A stretch of 6,765 nt of DNA from Deltaproteobacteria bacterium. GTDB taxonomy: Bacteria; Desulfobacterota; DSM-4660; Desulfatiglandales; Desulfatiglandaceae. Positions 6,339 through 6,765 of the stretch are shown here, piece by piece. Under the pieces are notes generated by a model, which worked only from the letters and a program-made list of their open reading frames with translations, ran no database searches and had not been told where the DNA came from. Location: NCBI GenBank assembly GCA_021159525.1, contig JAGHEC010000137.1, forward strand, positions 1 to 6,765, written 5' to 3'. The translations under genes were made by a program, and so were the position numbers. How positions within the stretch are numbered: position 1 is the first letter of the stretch; each line of letters begins with the position of its first letter.

Positions 6339-6344
6339 CTCCTT
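6339..6344 (-). promoter_or_regulatory. Shine-Dalgarno of tkt with unusually long spacing
   Basis: AAGGAG on the minus strand is 15 nt before the tkt ATG (6321-6323), longer than the usual 5-10 nt. The spacer is A-rich (AAAACAGAAGAAA). No alternative in-frame start lies between. A weaker AGAAG nearer the ATG might be used instead. Confidence 0.5.
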
Positions 6345-6349
6345 TCGGT

Positions 6350-6765
6350 TTAATTGGGGCCTTGGCCCGCCCCGCGCAGCCGCTTGACAATCAGGGGAAT
6401 AAAAAACGAAAATACAAAAACCCCCATGGCCAGACCGACCTTAAGGGAAAGCAGCCCGGCCCATGTCCCGGAAATCCAGGCATTCTTCAGGGTCCCGGCC
6501 AAAAAGGTGAGCACGAAGATGGAAACAGCGACCCCCACGCCGGTCCCCAAGAAAAAATCCCTGAAACGGACCTTTGTTACGCTGAGGGCGTAATTGAGAG
6601 GGGTAAAGGGGGAATTGAGGAGGCGCAGATAAAGTACTGTGGTAAATCCGTTTCTCTCAATGGCATCGTCGTACCGTTTGAGTCGGTTTCCTGTGAGGGA
6701 AGCCACAAAATCCCGTCCCAGTGTCCTTCCCACACAAAACGCCATGGTGGCCCCCAGCACGGCCC
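6350..6765 (-). CDS. TVP38/TMEM64 (VTT domain, DedA-like) membrane protein, 5' end outside the window
   Basis: The 3' part (about 138 residues) of an inner-membrane protein; the reading frame stays open to the window edge, so the true start lies beyond it. The visible part begins with a hydrophobic stretch (VLGATMAFCVGRTLGRDF), then the conserved VTT core YLRLLNSPFTPLNYALSVTK and FRDFFLGTGVG, and two further strongly hydrophobic segments. It ends in a basic tail (VKRLRGAGQGPN). Proteins of this group are membrane transporters or lipid-scramblase-like proteins of mostly unsettled substrate; the domain is also called SNARE-associated. The RLL(x)SPF and G(T/S)xxG pattern supports TVP38/TMEM64 over the classical DedA branch. 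The stop codon is 26 bp before tkt, so it probably shares a transcript with it. A possible GTG at 6758-6760 is unlikely to be the real start because the domain is already under way. Confidence 0.88.
   Translation of the reverse strand, partial: AVLGATMAFCVGRTLGRDFVASLTGNRLKRYDDAIERNGFTTVLYLRLLNSPFTPLNYALSVTKVRFRDFFLGTGVGVAVSIFVLTFLAGTLKNAWISGTWAGLLSLKVGLAMGVFVFSFFIPLIVKRLRGAGQGPN

Noticed and set aside
1..6765. CRISPR array, tRNA or rRNA genes
   Set aside because: No regularly spaced repeats and no tRNA- or rRNA-like sequence were seen on either strand.

Overview
This window reads as an ordinary bacterial chromosome segment of fairly high GC, with every supported gene on the minus strand. 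The gene set is a MoxR/DUF58/von Willebrand operon next to a transketolase and a TVP38/DedA-like membrane protein. Together with short AT-rich imperfect repeats between genes, it suggests a Desulfobacterota-type (former Deltaproteobacteria) organism. That placement is inference; no taxonomic marker is present.

Layout in transcription order (right to left). (1) 6350-6765: the 3' part of a TVP38/TMEM64 (VTT/SNARE-associated) membrane protein, cut by the window edge. (2) 4317-6323: a complete 668-residue transketolase, 26 bp downstream and probably cotranscribed. (3) 4078-4316: a 239-bp gap with no gene but much structure, including a hairpin after tkt, imperfect AT-rich repeats, an 8-bp perfect hairpin and three copies of a 12-bp motif, the last two in tandem just before the moxR ribosome binding site. 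(4) 281-4077: four tightly coupled genes: MoxR AAA+ ATPase, DUF58 protein, a compact BatD-like membrane protein and a BatA-like VWA membrane protein. The junctions are a 1-bp gap, then two ATGA overlaps. (5) 1-280: no credible gene. It holds a pair of imperfect inverted repeats about 30 bp long (14-45 and 189-218) that look like the ends of a small non-autonomous or decayed mobile element.

How the genes fit together: MoxR ATPases are thought to act as chaperones or activators for VWA-domain partners. The DUF58 protein carries a VWA-like fold, the BatA-like protein presents a metal-binding VWA domain (its side of the membrane is uncertain; see that entry), and the BatD-like protein places a beta-type domain in the periplasm and a helical domain in the cytoplasm. 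This is a short version of the Bat (aerotolerance) operon. The second VWA gene (batB) and the TPR gene (batC) that often follow are not in the window; the operon ends at VWA and the inverted-repeat element starts about 60 bp later.

I found no convincing new system. The points most worth checking are the inverted-repeat element at 14-218, the truncated look of the Bat operon beside it, and the repeated 12-bp motif in front of moxR.
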